From Burkholderia sp. PAMC 26561 (GTDB lineage Bacteria > Pseudomonadota > Gammaproteobacteria > Burkholderiales > Burkholderiaceae), in NCBI RefSeq assembly GCF_001557535.2, contig NZ_CP014307.1, positions 806,001 through 870,000 on the forward strand: DNA of 64,000 nt. Reading direction: 5' to 3'. The translations under genes were made by a program, and so were the position numbers. Each line of letters opens with the position of its first letter. Positions within the stretch are counted from its first letter, which is position 1. Positions 1-9,237 of the stretch are shown here, one piece after another. The notes beneath the pieces were generated by a model that saw only the letters and a program-made list of their open reading frames with translations, made no database searches and was not told the origin of the DNA.

Positions 1-762
1 TGGGCGCGCGACCCGAGCGAGATCGAGCGCGCGAACCTCGACGGCACCGAAGCCACCATGCGTGCGGCGCTCGCCGAAGGCATCGAACGGATTGTCTACA
101 CGAGCAGCGTCGCGACGCTGAAGGTGAACCCGTCGGGTGATATCGCCGATGAAACCAAACCCGCGCAAGCGCATCAGACCATCGGTGCGTACAAGCGCAG
201 CAAGGTGCTGGCGGAGCGCGCCGTCGAGCGCATGGTCGCGAACGACGGCTTGCCGGCCGTGATCGTGAATCCGTCCACCCCGATCGGCCCGCGCGACGTG
301 AAGCCGACGCCGACCGGGCGGATCATCGTGGAGGCGGCGACCGGCAAGATCCCCGCTTTCGTCGATACCGGCCTGAACCTCGTGCATGTGGACGACGTCG
401 CGAACGGTCACTTTCTCGCGCTCGAACGCGGCGTGATCGGCGAGCGCTACATCCTGGGCGGCGAGAATTTGTCGCTGCAACAAATGCTCGCCGATATCGC
501 CGGGCTGGCCGGCCGCAAGCCACCGACCATCAAGTTGCCGCGTGGCCCGCTGTATCCGCTCGCGGCCGGCGCTGAACTCTTCGCCAAGTTCAGCGGCAAG
601 GAGCCGTTCGTCACGATCGATGGATTGCGGATGTCGAAAAACAAGATGTACTTCACGTCGGCAAAAGCGGAACGCGAGCTTGGCTACCGCGCGCGACCCT
701 ATGGCGAAGGCCTGAGTCACGCGCTCGACTGGTTTCGTGAAAACGGTTATCTGAACCGCTGA
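1..762 (+). CDS. hpnA: Hopanoid-associated sugar epimerase HpnA, 3' part
   Basis: An open frame runs in from the left edge with no start, so this is the C-terminal 253 residues of a protein that is usually about 330 residues. It is an extended short-chain dehydrogenase of the NAD-dependent epimerase type. The catalytic YxxxK is visible as YKRSK after a conserved YTSSVATL strand, followed by the NPSTPIGPRD segment typical of the family. Members encoded with hopanoid genes are called HpnA. The enzyme is presumed to work on hopanoid side-chain sugars, but its exact reaction is not established. hpnB lies convergently downstream. The Rossmann glycine motif must lie before the window. Confidence 0.9.
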   Translation, partial: WARDPSEIERANLDGTEATMRAALAEGIERIVYTSSVATLKVNPSGDIADETKPAQAHQTIGAYKRSKVLAERAVERMVANDGLPAVIVNPSTPIGPRDVKPTPTGRIIVEAATGKIPAFVDTGLNLVHVDDVANGHFLALERGVIGERYILGGENLSLQQMLADIAGLAGRKPPTIKLPRGPLYPLAAGAELFAKFSGKEPFVTIDGLRMSKNKMYFTSAKAERELGYRARPYGEGLSHALDWFRENGYLNR

Positions 763-887
763 TCTGCAGGCGCGCTCAGTGTTTAACGCGCGCCAACACG
801 CATTTTGTTACAACACGTGGCACGACGCAGAGTACGCAGCAGTTAAAATCGCAGGTTCGATGCAAGGCAAGAAAAGGCATACACCGC

Positions 888-1370
888 ATGAACTTAACCG
901 ACCAGCTCGGCGCGCTGGAATCAAGCCTCGATGAGCTGATTCTGGCCGCTGCCTCCACCCCCGCTGCTGATTCTCCTGTAGCTAGTTCACCCGCAGCCGA
1001 TGTCGCCGCGACCACCGCGCCCGATCCGGCGCCCACGGCCGATGAAAAACCCACGCTGAATGTCTCGCGTCCCGAGAAAAACGTGATCGAGATGACCATC
1101 GGCGGAAAGACCGTGGCGTTGAGTCCCGAAGGCGTGTCGCAATTGATCGAGGAATTGTCGAACGCGCGTGCCTCGATGACCGTCGACCAGCCGAACGGCT
1201 TGCCCCCCGGCTGGCGGTATGTCGCGACGAAAAATCCCGTGATGGCGACACAGCGATATCCGAATGGTGACCGCTTGCTGGTGTTGCGCCACACGGGCCA
1301 CGGCTGGGTGCCGTTCTCGTTTTCGCCGGATATGGTGATCGAGCTGTACGCAATGCTGACGCAACGGTGA
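888..1370 (+). CDS. Hypothetical protein, 160 residues
   Basis: I do not recognise this family. The N-terminal 25 residues are acidic and helical, followed by an Ala/Pro/Thr-rich linker (residues 23-55) and a C-terminal globular part (residues 60-160) with the segment GWRYVATKNPVMATQRYPNG. The start is the ATG with AAGG about 10 bases upstream, a weak ribosome site. The complementary strand is also open here for 206 codons; I prefer this strand because its composition is protein-like and it fits the hpnA direction. It lies 125 bp after hpnA and is convergent with hpnB. Confidence 0.6.
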   Translation: MNLTDQLGALESSLDELILAAASTPAADSPVASSPAADVAATTAPDPAPTADEKPTLNVSRPEKNVIEMTIGGKTVALSPEGVSQLIEELSNARASMTVDQPNGLPPGWRYVATKNPVMATQRYPNGDRLLVLRHTGHGWVPFSFSPDMVIELYAMLTQR

Positions 1371-1419
1371 TGGAAGCAGGCCGTGGTTTTCAGCAACCGT
1401 GCCCGCGCAAATCAATGCA

Positions 1420-2607
1420 TCACGGCGCCTGAACCCGCGCCTTCCACTGGCCGCCTTTTCCGCTCCAGAACCTCACTGCCGATCCCACCGTTGCGCTGAC
1501 ATAGAACAGCGCGACGAGCGGCAGCAGCGGCGCCCAGAAAATCGAGCGGCGGTAATACCGCAGCATTGGCGCGTAGGCGCAGCACATGGCGATCCATGCA
1601 AGCCACGCCGGCCATCCCTTCGCGCCCATGGATAGCGCAATGACCGGCGGCGCGAGATAGATCACACACATGCCGATCAGCGTGCCCGCCAGCAACAGCG
1701 AGGAATAGCGAAGTTGCGTGAAGGCCGTGCGCGCAATCATGTTCCAGACTTCGCGCCAGTCGTCATAGGGACGCAGCGACTCGCTGTCGGCAGCGAGATC
1801 CAGACGGATTGGACGCGCCGCATTCACGCCATTGCGAAACTTGATGCGCGAAGCCAGGCTGCAGTCATCGATAAGCTCACCGCGTATCGATTCGATACCC
1901 CCCGCCTCCACCAGCGCCGCACGCCTGACCATCATGCAGCCGCCCGCCGCGCCCGCCGTGCGGCTTTGCACGTCGTTGACCCATGAGAACGGATACAGCT
2001 TCGCGAAGAAAAATACGAACGCCGGGATCAACGCTTTTTCCCACGTCGAATCGCAGCGCAGACGCACCATCAGCGAGACAAGATCGCGATCCTCCAGAAT
2101 CGCCCGTGCGACGAGCTGCGACGCGGCATTGGCGGGATGCTGGATATCGGCATCGGTCAGCAACAGGTAATCGGCCGGCAAGCCGAGCTTGTCGATCGCC
2201 CCGATTCCCTGCGACTGTGCCCACACCTTGCCCGACCAGCCCGCCGGCAAAGGTGCGGCCGTCAGCACCGTCAGGCGGTCTTCAAGCCCCAGGTCGCGGG
2301 CGGCGGCTTGCGCGGCGTCGGCGGTGCCGTCGGTGCTGTGGTCATCGACAACGATCAGATGAAACGATCCTGCGTAATCCTGCGCGAGCAAAGACGCGAC
2401 CGCTCGGCCGATGACATCGACTTCGTTGCGCGCCGGCACGACCGCGACCACCGCGGGCCAGGCGCCGCGCCGTGCAATTTCGGCCTGTCCGACCGCGTGA
2501 ACGGTGCTTTCGCTGAGTCGCTCGACAGCTTGCGCACGCCAGAACCCGCCGCGGGCGAACAGCAGGACCATCCAGATGAGAAGGGACAACCAGGCAATCA
2601 GGAGCAT
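1420..2607 (-). CDS. hpnB: Hopene-associated glycosyltransferase HpnB
   Basis: A 395-residue family 2 glycosyltransferase anchored in the inner membrane. A TM segment lies at residues 1-20, then the GT-A domain with VVDDHSTDGT near residue 88 and the metal-binding TDADIQH near residue 150. A QSRTAGAAGG acceptor region follows, and C-terminal hydrophobic segments span about 290-375. The length and TM-GT2-TM layout match HpnB proteins encoded in hopanoid clusters. Its substrate is not established; a role in glycosylating the hopanoid tail is inferred from context. Convergent with the genes to its left, with an 820-bp gene-free stretch upstream. Confidence 0.88.
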   Translation of the reverse strand: MLLIAWLSLLIWMVLLFARGGFWRAQAVERLSESTVHAVGQAEIARRGAWPAVVAVVPARNEVDVIGRAVASLLAQDYAGSFHLIVVDDHSTDGTADAAQAAARDLGLEDRLTVLTAAPLPAGWSGKVWAQSQGIGAIDKLGLPADYLLLTDADIQHPANAASQLVARAILEDRDLVSLMVRLRCDSTWEKALIPAFVFFFAKLYPFSWVNDVQSRTAGAAGGCMMVRRAALVEAGGIESIRGELIDDCSLASRIKFRNGVNAARPIRLDLAADSESLRPYDDWREVWNMIARTAFTQLRYSSLLLAGTLIGMCVIYLAPPVIALSMGAKGWPAWLAWIAMCCAYAPMLRYYRRSIFWAPLLPLVALFYVSATVGSAVRFWSGKGGQWKARVQAP

Positions 2608-3430
2608 CGTCAGTTCGGTTCTACAGTTTCGTTGCTAGTTAAACAAACGCAATACCGCCGGGGTTTCGGCGGAACGCTTGGCGGAGCGCAACTTTACGCC
2701 CAAACGCTCGAGTAGGCAGGACGAAAGGCTCGCCGACAGGGCACGGCGGGAGGTGTCGCCAGATTGCCGAGGCCCAGTGTCGAGCATGTATCGTGGCAGC
2801 GCTTCGTGTCGATATGCCATTCGGCCGACGTAGCAATTCGAGGCACGCACGTCGGTTATATCCGCCAACGAAGCGAACCGCGTGCTGTCCGACGTGGCCA
2901 AGAGTGTCAATTTTGTTGGCTAAGCGCAACGACCAACAACCGATAAACCAGACGTCGAAAGTCAAAAGTGCGAATGAAATTCGGCCACTTACGTGCGCGG
3001 ATACGCGGCTAGCCGTAATAGTCAGGTCGGAACGGACACCGCTGCAACGCCCTCGCACCGCACCATACGGCCCTTTCACGCTGAATTTGCCGCGATCGAA
3101 GCGTGATTGAGCGGCATTCGCGCGCTGGCAGCATTCGCCCTGTCCATGAAGACATGCCGAGCACGAGCTTACGGCATCGCCGCCCGGGAAATAATTCGAC
3201 CCTGCTACATGAAGTGGAACGACCCCGTAACAAGCATCCAAAAAGCGAACGCGTTAGAATACGCGGTCAAGTTCGGCCTTAAAGTTGAAACGAATGATCT
3301 GTTTTCAGGCATTTGTTTCGTGAAGCTTTTCGGCGAAGCTTTAATTTTGCTTACAATAAATTGACCGGATTTGATCGAAGCTTATAGCCGGTTCCATTCG
3401 AAACCCGCGTCAGTCGGAGTTCGCCCGAAT
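2608..3430. other. Long non-coding stretch between hpnB and ispH
   Basis: More than 800 bases separate the divergent hpnB and ispH starts. The short open frames inside have no convincing ribosome site or protein-like composition, and I recognise no RNA gene. The last 100 bases become A/T-rich and contain TACAAT at 3353-3358, a plausible -10 element for ispH, without a clear -35. A small hairpin (AAGCTT arms) lies just before it. This stretch should carry the promoters of both genes. Confidence 0.5.
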
Positions 3431-4399
3431 ATGCGTATTATCCTTGCTCAACCTCGCGGCTTTTGTGCGGGCGTGGTCCGCGCGATCGAGATTGTCGATC
3501 GTGCTCTGGAACGACATGGCGCGCCCGTCTACGTGCGCCATGAGATCGTTCACAATCGGCATGTTGTCGACAATCTGCGAAGCAAGGGCGCGCGTTTCGT
3601 CGAGGAACTCGACGAAGTCCCGCACGGCGCCGTCGCCATTTTCAGCGCACACGGCGTCGCGCAAACGGTAGAAGCTGACGCGCTGGCGCGCGGACTGGAT
3701 GTACTCGATGCAACCTGCCCGCTCGTCACCAAGGTTCACGTGCAAGGGCGGCAATACGTCGCGCAGGGCCGCACGCTGATCCTGATCGGCCACGCCGGGC
3801 ATCCGGAAGTTGAAGGCACGATCGGCCAGATTCCCGGCACCGTGGTACTGGTGCAGAGCGAGGCCGAAGTTGCAACACTGTCGCTGCCGCTGGACGAACC
3901 GGTTGCGTATGTCACGCAAACCACCTTGTCCGTGGACGATACGCGCGGCATTATCGACGCACTGCACCGGCGTTTTAGCGATATTGTCGGGCCGGATACG
4001 CGTGATATCTGCTATGCCACGCAAAACCGTCAGGCCGCGGTCCGCGAGCTCAGCACGCAAGTGGACGTACTGCTCGTGGTTGGCGCGACAAACAGTTCGA
4101 ACTCGAACCGCCTGTGCGAGATCGGCGCCGAAACCGGCGTGCCGAGCTACCTGGTGGCGGACGGTTCGGAAGTGAAGCCTGAATGGTTTGCGGGTGCGCA
4201 GGCTGTGGGCATCACGGCTGGCGCGTCGGCGCCGGAAGAAATGGTCAAACACGTAATTGATGCACTGCGCGCGCTGGGCCCTGTCGAAGTGACGACAATG
4301 TCCGGCCGCGAAGAAAAAGTTGAATTCAAACTCCCCGCGAAGCTGACAAAACCGCTTGCCGCGGCAACGGCTTCCGCCGGCGCCCTTCGCGAAGATTAA
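3431..4399 (+). CDS. ispH: 4-hydroxy-3-methylbut-2-enyl diphosphate reductase
   Basis: A 322-residue IspH, the last enzyme of the MEP pathway, which reduces HMBPP to IPP and DMAPP with a [4Fe-4S] cluster. The three cluster cysteines are Cys12 (GFCAGV), Cys96 (DATCPLV) and Cys194 ([10 protein letters not shown]). Substrate residues His41, His124 and Glu126 ([10 protein letters not shown]) are also present. The start is the ATG giving [14 protein letters not shown]; an upstream in-frame start 60 bases earlier is less likely. hpnH follows 13 bp after the stop, so this copy is probably tied to hopanoid supply. Burkholderiaceae often carry a second ispH elsewhere; the window cannot show this. Confidence 0.96.
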   Translation: MRIILAQPRGFCAGVVRAIEIVDRALERHGAPVYVRHEIVHNRHVVDNLRSKGARFVEELDEVPHGAVAIFSAHGVAQTVEADALARGLDVLDATCPLVTKVHVQGRQYVAQGRTLILIGHAGHPEVEGTIGQIPGTVVLVQSEAEVATLSLPLDEPVAYVTQTTLSVDDTRGIIDALHRRFSDIVGPDTRDICYATQNRQAAVRELSTQVDVLLVVGATNSSNSNRLCEIGAETGVPSYLVADGSEVKPEWFAGAQAVGITAGASAPEEMVKHVIDALRALGPVEVTTMSGREEKVEFKLPAKLTKPLAAATASAGALRED

Positions 4400-4403
4400 G
4401 GAG
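4398..4403 (+). promoter_or_regulatory. Ribosome binding site that sets a TTG start for hpnH
   Basis: AAGGAG overlaps the ispH stop codon TAA and lies 9 bases before a TTG at 4413. That TTG opens a protein beginning MSIPMLQKVRVGAY, the usual HpnH N-terminus. The in-frame ATG at 4356 inside ispH would add 19 atypical residues. Confidence 0.75.
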
Positions 4404-4412
4404 CACACGCAA

Positions 4413-5570
4413 TTGTCTATTCCGATGCTGCAAAAAGTCCGGGTTGGCGCTTACATCGCGCGCCAGCATTTCATGCGCAACAAGCGGTATCCGCTCGCGT
4501 TGATGCTCGAGCCGCTGTTTCGCTGCAACCTGGCGTGTAATGGCTGCGGCAAGATCGACTATCCGGATCCCATCCTGAACCAGCGCATTTCCATGGCGGA
4601 CTGCCTTGCGGCCGTCGACGAATGCGGTGCGCCGGTTGTTTCCATTGCTGGCGGCGAACCGCTGCTGCACAAGGAAATGCCGCAGATCGTGAAGGGCATC
4701 ATCGCGCGCAAGAAGTTCGTGTACCTGTGCACGAACGCGTTGCTGATGGAAAAGAAAATGGACGACTACGAGCCGAATCCGTATTTCGTCTGGTCGGTTC
4801 ACCTCGACGGCGACAAACAGGCGCATGACCATTCGGTCTCGCAAGACGGCGTGTATGAAAAAGCCGTTGCGGCCATCAAGGAAGCGAAGCGCCGTGGTTT
4901 TCGCGTAAACATCAACTGCACGTTGTTCAACGACGCCGATCCGGAACGCGTGGCGAATTTCTTCGATACGCTCGGACCGATGGGCGTGGACGGCATCACG
5001 GTGTCGCCGGGTTACGCGTACGAACGCGCACCGGATCAGCAGCACTTCCTGAATCGCGAAAAAACGAAGACGTTGTTCCGCGATATCTTCAAGCGCGGCG
5101 ACAACGGCAAGCGCTGGTCGTTCAGCCAGTCGAGCATGTTCCTCGACTTCCTGGCCGGCAATCAGACGTACGAATGCACGCCCTGGGGCAACCCGGCGCG
5201 CACCGTGTTCGGCTGGCAGCGTCCGTGCTATCTGCTCGGCGAAGGTTATGTAAAGACCTTCAAGGAACTGATGGAAACGACCGAGTGGGACAAGTACGGC
5301 ACGGGCAAGTACGAGAAATGCGCTGACTGCATGGTGCATTGCGGCTTTGAAGCGACTGCCGTGATGGACACGGTTGCGCATCCGTTGAAGGCGGCGCGCG
5401 TCGCGTTGCGCGGTCCGCGTACCGAAGGCGCATACGCGAAAGACCTGCCGGTCGACAATCAGCGCCCGGCGGAATTCGTGTTCTCGAAGCATGTCGAGAT
5501 CAAGCTGGAAGAAATCGGGCGCGCCAAGACTAACAAGGGCGGCAAGCAGACAACGACGGCTGCGGCCTGA
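4413..5570 (+). CDS. hpnH: Hopanoid radical SAM protein HpnH (adenosylhopane synthase)
   Basis: A 385-residue radical SAM enzyme that joins the 5'-deoxyadenosyl group to diploptene to give adenosylhopane, the first step of side-chain extension. The cluster motif is CX3CX2C at Cys38, Cys42 and Cys45 (RCNLACNGCGK). A SPASM-like C-terminal cysteine set follows (CTPWGNP, RPCYLL, CADCMVHCG). TTG is the chosen start because it has a perfect AAGGAG site and yields the canonical N-terminus. It is co-transcribed with ispH, and a strong hairpin terminator follows 43 bp after the stop. Confidence 0.95.
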   Translation: MSIPMLQKVRVGAYIARQHFMRNKRYPLALMLEPLFRCNLACNGCGKIDYPDPILNQRISMADCLAAVDECGAPVVSIAGGEPLLHKEMPQIVKGIIARKKFVYLCTNALLMEKKMDDYEPNPYFVWSVHLDGDKQAHDHSVSQDGVYEKAVAAIKEAKRRGFRVNINCTLFNDADPERVANFFDTLGPMGVDGITVSPGYAYERAPDQQHFLNREKTKTLFRDIFKRGDNGKRWSFSQSSMFLDFLAGNQTYECTPWGNPARTVFGWQRPCYLLGEGYVKTFKELMETTEWDKYGTGKYEKCADCMVHCGFEATAVMDTVAHPLKAARVALRGPRTEGAYAKDLPVDNQRPAEFVFSKHVEIKLEEIGRAKTNKGGKQTTTAAA

Positions 5571-5613
5571 GTTTTCAAGCGCGCTTGATTCCTGCGGCAG
5601 ATCGCAGGGAAGC

Positions 5614-5666
5614 GAACGGGTGGAAGACGTTGCGTTGAGCGGCGTTTTTCCACCCGTTCTTGTTTT
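5614..5666 (+). terminator. Rho-independent-type terminator after hpnH
   Basis: A perfect 12-bp inverted repeat (GAACGGGTGGAA at 5614-5625 and its complement at 5648-5659) encloses a 22-base loop and is followed by a T-rich tail. It ends the ispH-hpnH unit. Confidence 0.75.
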
Positions 5667-5730
5667 CAAGACGCGCTTCCGGCAAGCCCGTGTAGCATCG
5701 CTTGTTTTCAGGCAAACCAAGCAGGACGCT

Positions 5731-5982
5731 ATGGCCGACTTCAACGTAATGATCAACCTCGGCAAGGCCGACCTCGACGACTATCTGCTGCTCGCGAAGA
5801 CACTGCGCAAATCAGGTTTTAGCGAGACTAAGGCGGCGCAAGTGGCGGCGGATTATCGGCTGCTGCCGGCTTCGTTCCGGTATTCCAGCGCGACCGAAGA
5901 CATGATCGCAGTGAGGGAGAAGGCGATGAAGTCGGCGAAGAACGTTTCCTCGGCCGCGATGGTGCTTGTGTCAGAGTGCTGA
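5731..5982 (+). CDS. Small hypothetical protein, 83 residues
   Basis: The protein begins MADFNVMINLGKADLDDYLLL and is mainly helical and charged, with no signal peptide or membrane segment. I recognise no family. The upstream bases (GCAGGACGCTATG) give a modest AGGA ribosome site. An in-frame start 240 bases upstream would cross the hpnH terminator and is unlikely. It probably has its own promoter between the terminator and 5731. Confidence 0.6.
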   Translation: MADFNVMINLGKADLDDYLLLAKTLRKSGFSETKAAQVAADYRLLPASFRYSSATEDMIAVREKAMKSAKNVSSAAMVLVSEC

Positions 5983-6027
5983 TAGCAACAGCCGGAACTT
6001 GCTGCGCATAAAGTTTCGCGGGGGGAG

Positions 6028-6219
6028 TCACTTTGCGTTCCAGTCATCTTCTCCGACAGCGCTCATCGGGGTTTCGTAACGCAATAGCGATCCACGCAAC
6101 TGGTTGAGCGGGTCTTTACCAATGTCTTCGAGACACGCGCTTTTTTTAAATACAATGGCATCGGGCGCAGCGACTGGTTCAGCTTTCGTTTCTGCTGCAG
6201 ATTTCAATGGCGTTGACAT
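6028..6219 (-). CDS. Possible small protein, 63 residues
   Basis: A short minus-strand frame starting MSTPLKSAAETKAEP and ending at 6028. Composition is protein-like (acidic, Ala/Lys-rich, with LEDIGKDPLNQLRGSLLRYE), but the ribosome site is weak (GAGG 12 bases upstream) and I know no family. A longer start at 6237 is possible. It lies beyond the hpnM terminator, so it would need its own promoter. Confidence 0.33.
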   Translation of the reverse strand: MSTPLKSAAETKAEPVAAPDAIVFKKSACLEDIGKDPLNQLRGSLLRYETPMSAVGEDDWNAK

Positions 6220-6275
6220 ATCGGTGTGGCCTCGCATTCACGTTCCGTCACGTCGAACCAATATCGGTCCTCATA

Positions 6276-6309
6276 AAAAACGCAGCCAGCGAAAGCAGGC
6301 TGCGTTTTT
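6276..6309 (-). terminator. Terminator after hpnM
   Basis: A perfect 12-bp inverted repeat (AAAAACGCAGCC / GGCTGCGTTTTT) has a 10-base loop. Read on the minus strand, the stem is G/C-rich and ends in a run of T, 20 bases after the hpnM stop. The symmetry could also stop rightward transcripts. Confidence 0.85.
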
Positions 6310-6329
6310 CTAATCCACTTCGATCGACC

Positions 6330-6956
6330 TTATTCCGCCGTGCGCGCGTTGTGCGTGGTCAGGAACTTGATCAAGCCATCCACGCCGCCCTTTTGCAACT
6401 GGCCGGCAAACTGCGTCTGATACACCTGGATCAGCCACGCGCCCATCATGTCGATGTCGTAGATCTTCCAGCCATCGGGCGTCTTTTCCAGCCGATACCG
6501 CACCGGATTATCTCCACCCGTCGAATACACATGCGATTGAACAACAGCGTCTTTGGCGCCGGCGTCGAGCGTGGGGGCATCGAACTTGAACTTGACGTCT
6601 TCATCGCGCAGTTGCGAAAGCGACGACGTGTACGTGCGTACCAGCAGCGTCTGGAATTGTTCATAAAGCTGCTTCTGCTGTTCAGGCGTCGCCGTGGTCC
6701 ACGCCTTGCCGACGGCAATCCGCGTGGTGCGCTGGAAGTCGGTGGCGGGCACGAAACGCGTCTGGACCAGTTGCGTGATCTTGGCCATATCGCCGCCGCG
6801 AGCTTGCGGGTCAGCCTTCATCGCGTTGACTGTCCCTTCCACGGCGCTTTTCACCACCGCGTCAGGACTTGTTTGCGCGAACGACGCGCTGGAGAAAAGC
6901 GCCGCCGAAAAAGCCAGGGCGACAAGGGCAAAACGAGCGGGCAAATAACGTTTCAT
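6330..6956 (-). CDS. hpnM: Hopanoid-associated MlaC/Ttg2D-like periplasmic lipid carrier HpnM
   Basis: A 208-residue secreted protein with a clear signal peptide (residues 1-27, cleavage near SFAQT). The mature part is a Tol_Tol_Ttg2/MlaC-type domain with FVPATDFQRTTRIAVGKAW, LYEQFQTLLVRTYTSSL and the C-terminal WKIYDIDMMGAWLIQVY. Family members bind phospholipids and shuttle them between membranes. It stands alone here, without mlaFED, but in the same neighbourhood as hpnN and mlaA. HpnM fits this context better than the housekeeping MlaC; the sequence alone does not fully separate the two. Confidence 0.82.
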   Translation of the reverse strand: MKRYLPARFALVALAFSAALFSSASFAQTSPDAVVKSAVEGTVNAMKADPQARGGDMAKITQLVQTRFVPATDFQRTTRIAVGKAWTTATPEQQKQLYEQFQTLLVRTYTSSLSQLRDEDVKFKFDAPTLDAGAKDAVVQSHVYSTGGDNPVRYRLEKTPDGWKIYDIDMMGAWLIQVYQTQFAGQLQKGGVDGLIKFLTTHNARTAE

Positions 6957-7082
6957 ACGACCGATAGTTCGAGATTGGAGGGCAATGTCCGGCCGAAAGC
7001 AAACGTCACCTGCGTGGCGATCGTTGCATCAGCCTGGACTCGATTCATCGTCAGTATATCGACCGGCGTCCCGGGTGACAGT

Positions 7083-7511
7083 TCATGGAAGTTTCGAGCC
7101 CGCTTCCTGGCGGCGCATCGGCATGGCGTCGATAGTCGATGTCAACTCGCTCGCCGAAATCGGCTTCGGCGAATCGATCTTCACGCCGCCGTCCTTGCCG
7201 ACCAGCAACGCACGAAAGCTGTGCTGCTTTACGCCGAACCGCTGTCGAAGCGCGTTTGCATTTTCGCTCGCGCCTTTGACCGAGTCGCCGATCACCTCGA
7301 TCAGCGCCAGATCGCGCTCCTTGAATCCCGAGCCCGTTTTCTCGATGGCCGCGCGCTGGGCGGCAAGCTGCGCCGATTGCGGATCGGCGGCGAAAATCAC
7401 GAGCAGGCGATCGTGCCACGTGTGTTGATCGATGGAAACAGAGCTTGCGGCGAACCCGAACTGGCTCGCGACGGCCGCGGCGAAAACGGGTGCTAGCAGG
7501 GAAAGTTTCAT
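7083..7511 (-). CDS. DUF4174 exported protein
   Basis: A 142-residue protein with a signal peptide (residues 1-22) and a thioredoxin-like DUF4174 domain. Recognisable parts are WHDRLLVIFAADPQSAQLAAQ, FKERDLALIEVIGD, RALLVGKDGGVKIDSPKP and the terminal DAMPMRRQE. No redox CxxC is present, so it is not an ordinary thioredoxin, and its function is unknown. The start is fixed by AAGGAGG 7 bases upstream. It lies 126 bp upstream of hpnM on the same strand. Confidence 0.85.
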   Translation of the reverse strand: MKLSLLAPVFAAAVASQFGFAASSVSIDQHTWHDRLLVIFAADPQSAQLAAQRAAIEKTGSGFKERDLALIEVIGDSVKGASENANALRQRFGVKQHSFRALLVGKDGGVKIDSPKPISASELTSTIDAMPMRRQEAGSKLP

Positions 7512-7583
7512 GGCGGCGCCTCCTTGTGCTTCATATTACGGCTCACGAGGAAACTGTGCTGAAGGCCAAGCCACGTCGCCGCG

Positions 7584-9221
7584 CTATGTCCCCGGCGGCA
7601 ACTGAGAACGCAATTCCTTGCGCATGACTTTGCCGGTTGGCGTCATCGGCAAGGCATCGACGAAACGAATCTCGCGCGGATATTCATGCGCCGCGAGCCG
7701 CGTCCTGACATGTTGCTGAAGCTCGCGCACGAGGGTTTCATCGGCGATAAAACCTCCGTTCAGCACAATGAACGCCATCACGATTTCCGTGCGCGCGGCA
7801 TCCGGCGCGCCGATGACTGCCGCCATGCTCACCGCCGGATGCCGCAACAGACAATCTTCGATAGGCGCCGGTCCGATCCGATATCCCGCGCTCGTGATCA
7901 CGTCGTCATTGCGCCCGACGAAGCGGATGAAACCATCGGCATCGTAAAGACCGAGATCGCCGGTCAACAGGAACGGGCCGCGGAATTTATCGCGTGTGGC
8001 CGGCTCGTTGTTCCAGTAGCGCAGGAACATGACCGGATCAGGCGATTTGATCGCGATATTGCCAGGCGTGCCGGGCGCGAGTTCCGTGCCGTTATCGTCG
8101 ACGATTGTCACGCGATGTCCGGGCGCACTGCGTCCGATAGCGCCCGGCCGTGGCTCGAACAACGTCGAGCACGACGACACCACCACGTTGCATTCCGTCT
8201 GCCCGTAGAACTCGTTGATGGTCACGCCGAGCGCCGCCCGGCCCCACGCGATCAGCTCCTCCCCAAGCGATTCGCCGCCACTCGCCACCGCGCGCAGGGA
8301 AAGCTTCCACTGCTCGGGACGAGCGACCGAGCGCATCATCTTGAGCGCGGTCGGCGGCAGGAACGTATGCGTGACGCCGTGGCGCGCCATCAGGTCGAAG
8401 GCGGCGGGGCCATCGAACTTTTCGAAACGCCGCGCCAAAACCGCAACGCCGTGATGCCACGCCGGCAGCAACACATCGAACAATCCGCCGATCCACGCCC
8501 AGTCCGCAGGCGTCCACATCAGTTTCGCGTTCGCCGGGAAAAGGCCTTGCGACATCTCGACGCCCGGCAAATGCCCGAGCAATACCCGATGCGCAAGCAA
8601 TGCGCCCTTGGGTTTTCCCGTCGTGCCGGACGTGTAGATGATGGCGGCGGGGTCATCGGAGGAAGTATCGACTGGCGTGAACGCTTCCGCTTCTGCCCGC
8701 AAGGTATCCCAGAACATATGAGCGTATTCCGGCGCACTTTCGTCGTGCTCGCCACCTGCGTAATACGCCGCCTTGAGCTCCGGCAGCGTATCGCGGATCT
8801 GCTCGAGTTTCTGGAAGCCCGCGTGATCGGTGATAAGCGCGGCGGCGCCGCTATCGGCGAGCCGATACTGGATTGCATCCACGCCGAAAAGCGCGAACAA
8901 CGGCACCGCGATGCAACCCGCTTTGTAGATCGCCAGATGCGCGATAGCCGTCTCCGGCGATTGCGGCAGGAAGATCCCGACGCGATCGCCACGTTTCAAC
9001 CCGGCGCGCATCAACGCATTGGCGAATTGATTGGACAGTGTCTTGAGTTCGTCGAAGGTGAAACGCGTTTGCTCGCCTTCACGCGTTTCGTAGATGAGCG
9101 CAAGACGGCCCGAGCCGTCGGCCCATTTATCGCAGACGTCCACGCCGATGTTGTATTGCGCGGGCACCTGCCACTCGAACGCCGCGTTCAGGGCGTCGTA
9201 TGAATCGGCTGCGGGAAGCAT
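7584..9221 (-). CDS. Acyl-CoA synthetase (AMP-forming)
   Basis: A 545-residue ANL-superfamily ligase that activates a carboxylic acid to an acyl-CoA through an acyl-adenylate. The P-loop is YTSGTTGKPKG near residue 195, the adenine motif is EFYGQTECN, the hinge region is LLTGDLGLYDADGFIRFVGR, and the C-terminal lysine motif is MTPTGKVMRKELR. The closest recognisable group is acetyl/medium-chain acyl-CoA synthetases; the substrate cannot be read from sequence. It follows the SDR gene by 23 bp and is probably co-transcribed, with a further operator-like site just upstream. Confidence 0.9.
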   Translation of the reverse strand: MLPAADSYDALNAAFEWQVPAQYNIGVDVCDKWADGSGRLALIYETREGEQTRFTFDELKTLSNQFANALMRAGLKRGDRVGIFLPQSPETAIAHLAIYKAGCIAVPLFALFGVDAIQYRLADSGAAALITDHAGFQKLEQIRDTLPELKAAYYAGGEHDESAPEYAHMFWDTLRAEAEAFTPVDTSSDDPAAIIYTSGTTGKPKGALLAHRVLLGHLPGVEMSQGLFPANAKLMWTPADWAWIGGLFDVLLPAWHHGVAVLARRFEKFDGPAAFDLMARHGVTHTFLPPTALKMMRSVARPEQWKLSLRAVASGGESLGEELIAWGRAALGVTINEFYGQTECNVVVSSCSTLFEPRPGAIGRSAPGHRVTIVDDNGTELAPGTPGNIAIKSPDPVMFLRYWNNEPATRDKFRGPFLLTGDLGLYDADGFIRFVGRNDDVITSAGYRIGPAPIEDCLLRHPAVSMAAVIGAPDAARTEIVMAFIVLNGGFIADETLVRELQQHVRTRLAAHEYPREIRFVDALPMTPTGKVMRKELRSQLPPGT

Positions 9222-9237
9222 CGTTTCTTCCTTGATT

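Noticed and set aside
776..1396. 206-codon minus-strand open frame over the hypothetical gene at 888
   Set aside because: It lies antisense to a frame with better protein-like composition, has no recognisable features, and high-GC DNA commonly keeps the opposite strand open.
3107..3364. 85-codon plus-strand frame upstream of ispH
   Set aside because: No ribosome site, no similarity I can recall, and it covers the likely ispH promoter.
4326..5765. 479-codon minus-strand open frame over hpnH
   Set aside because: It is the antisense of a clear radical SAM gene; its Arg/His-rich composition is typical of a high-GC shadow.
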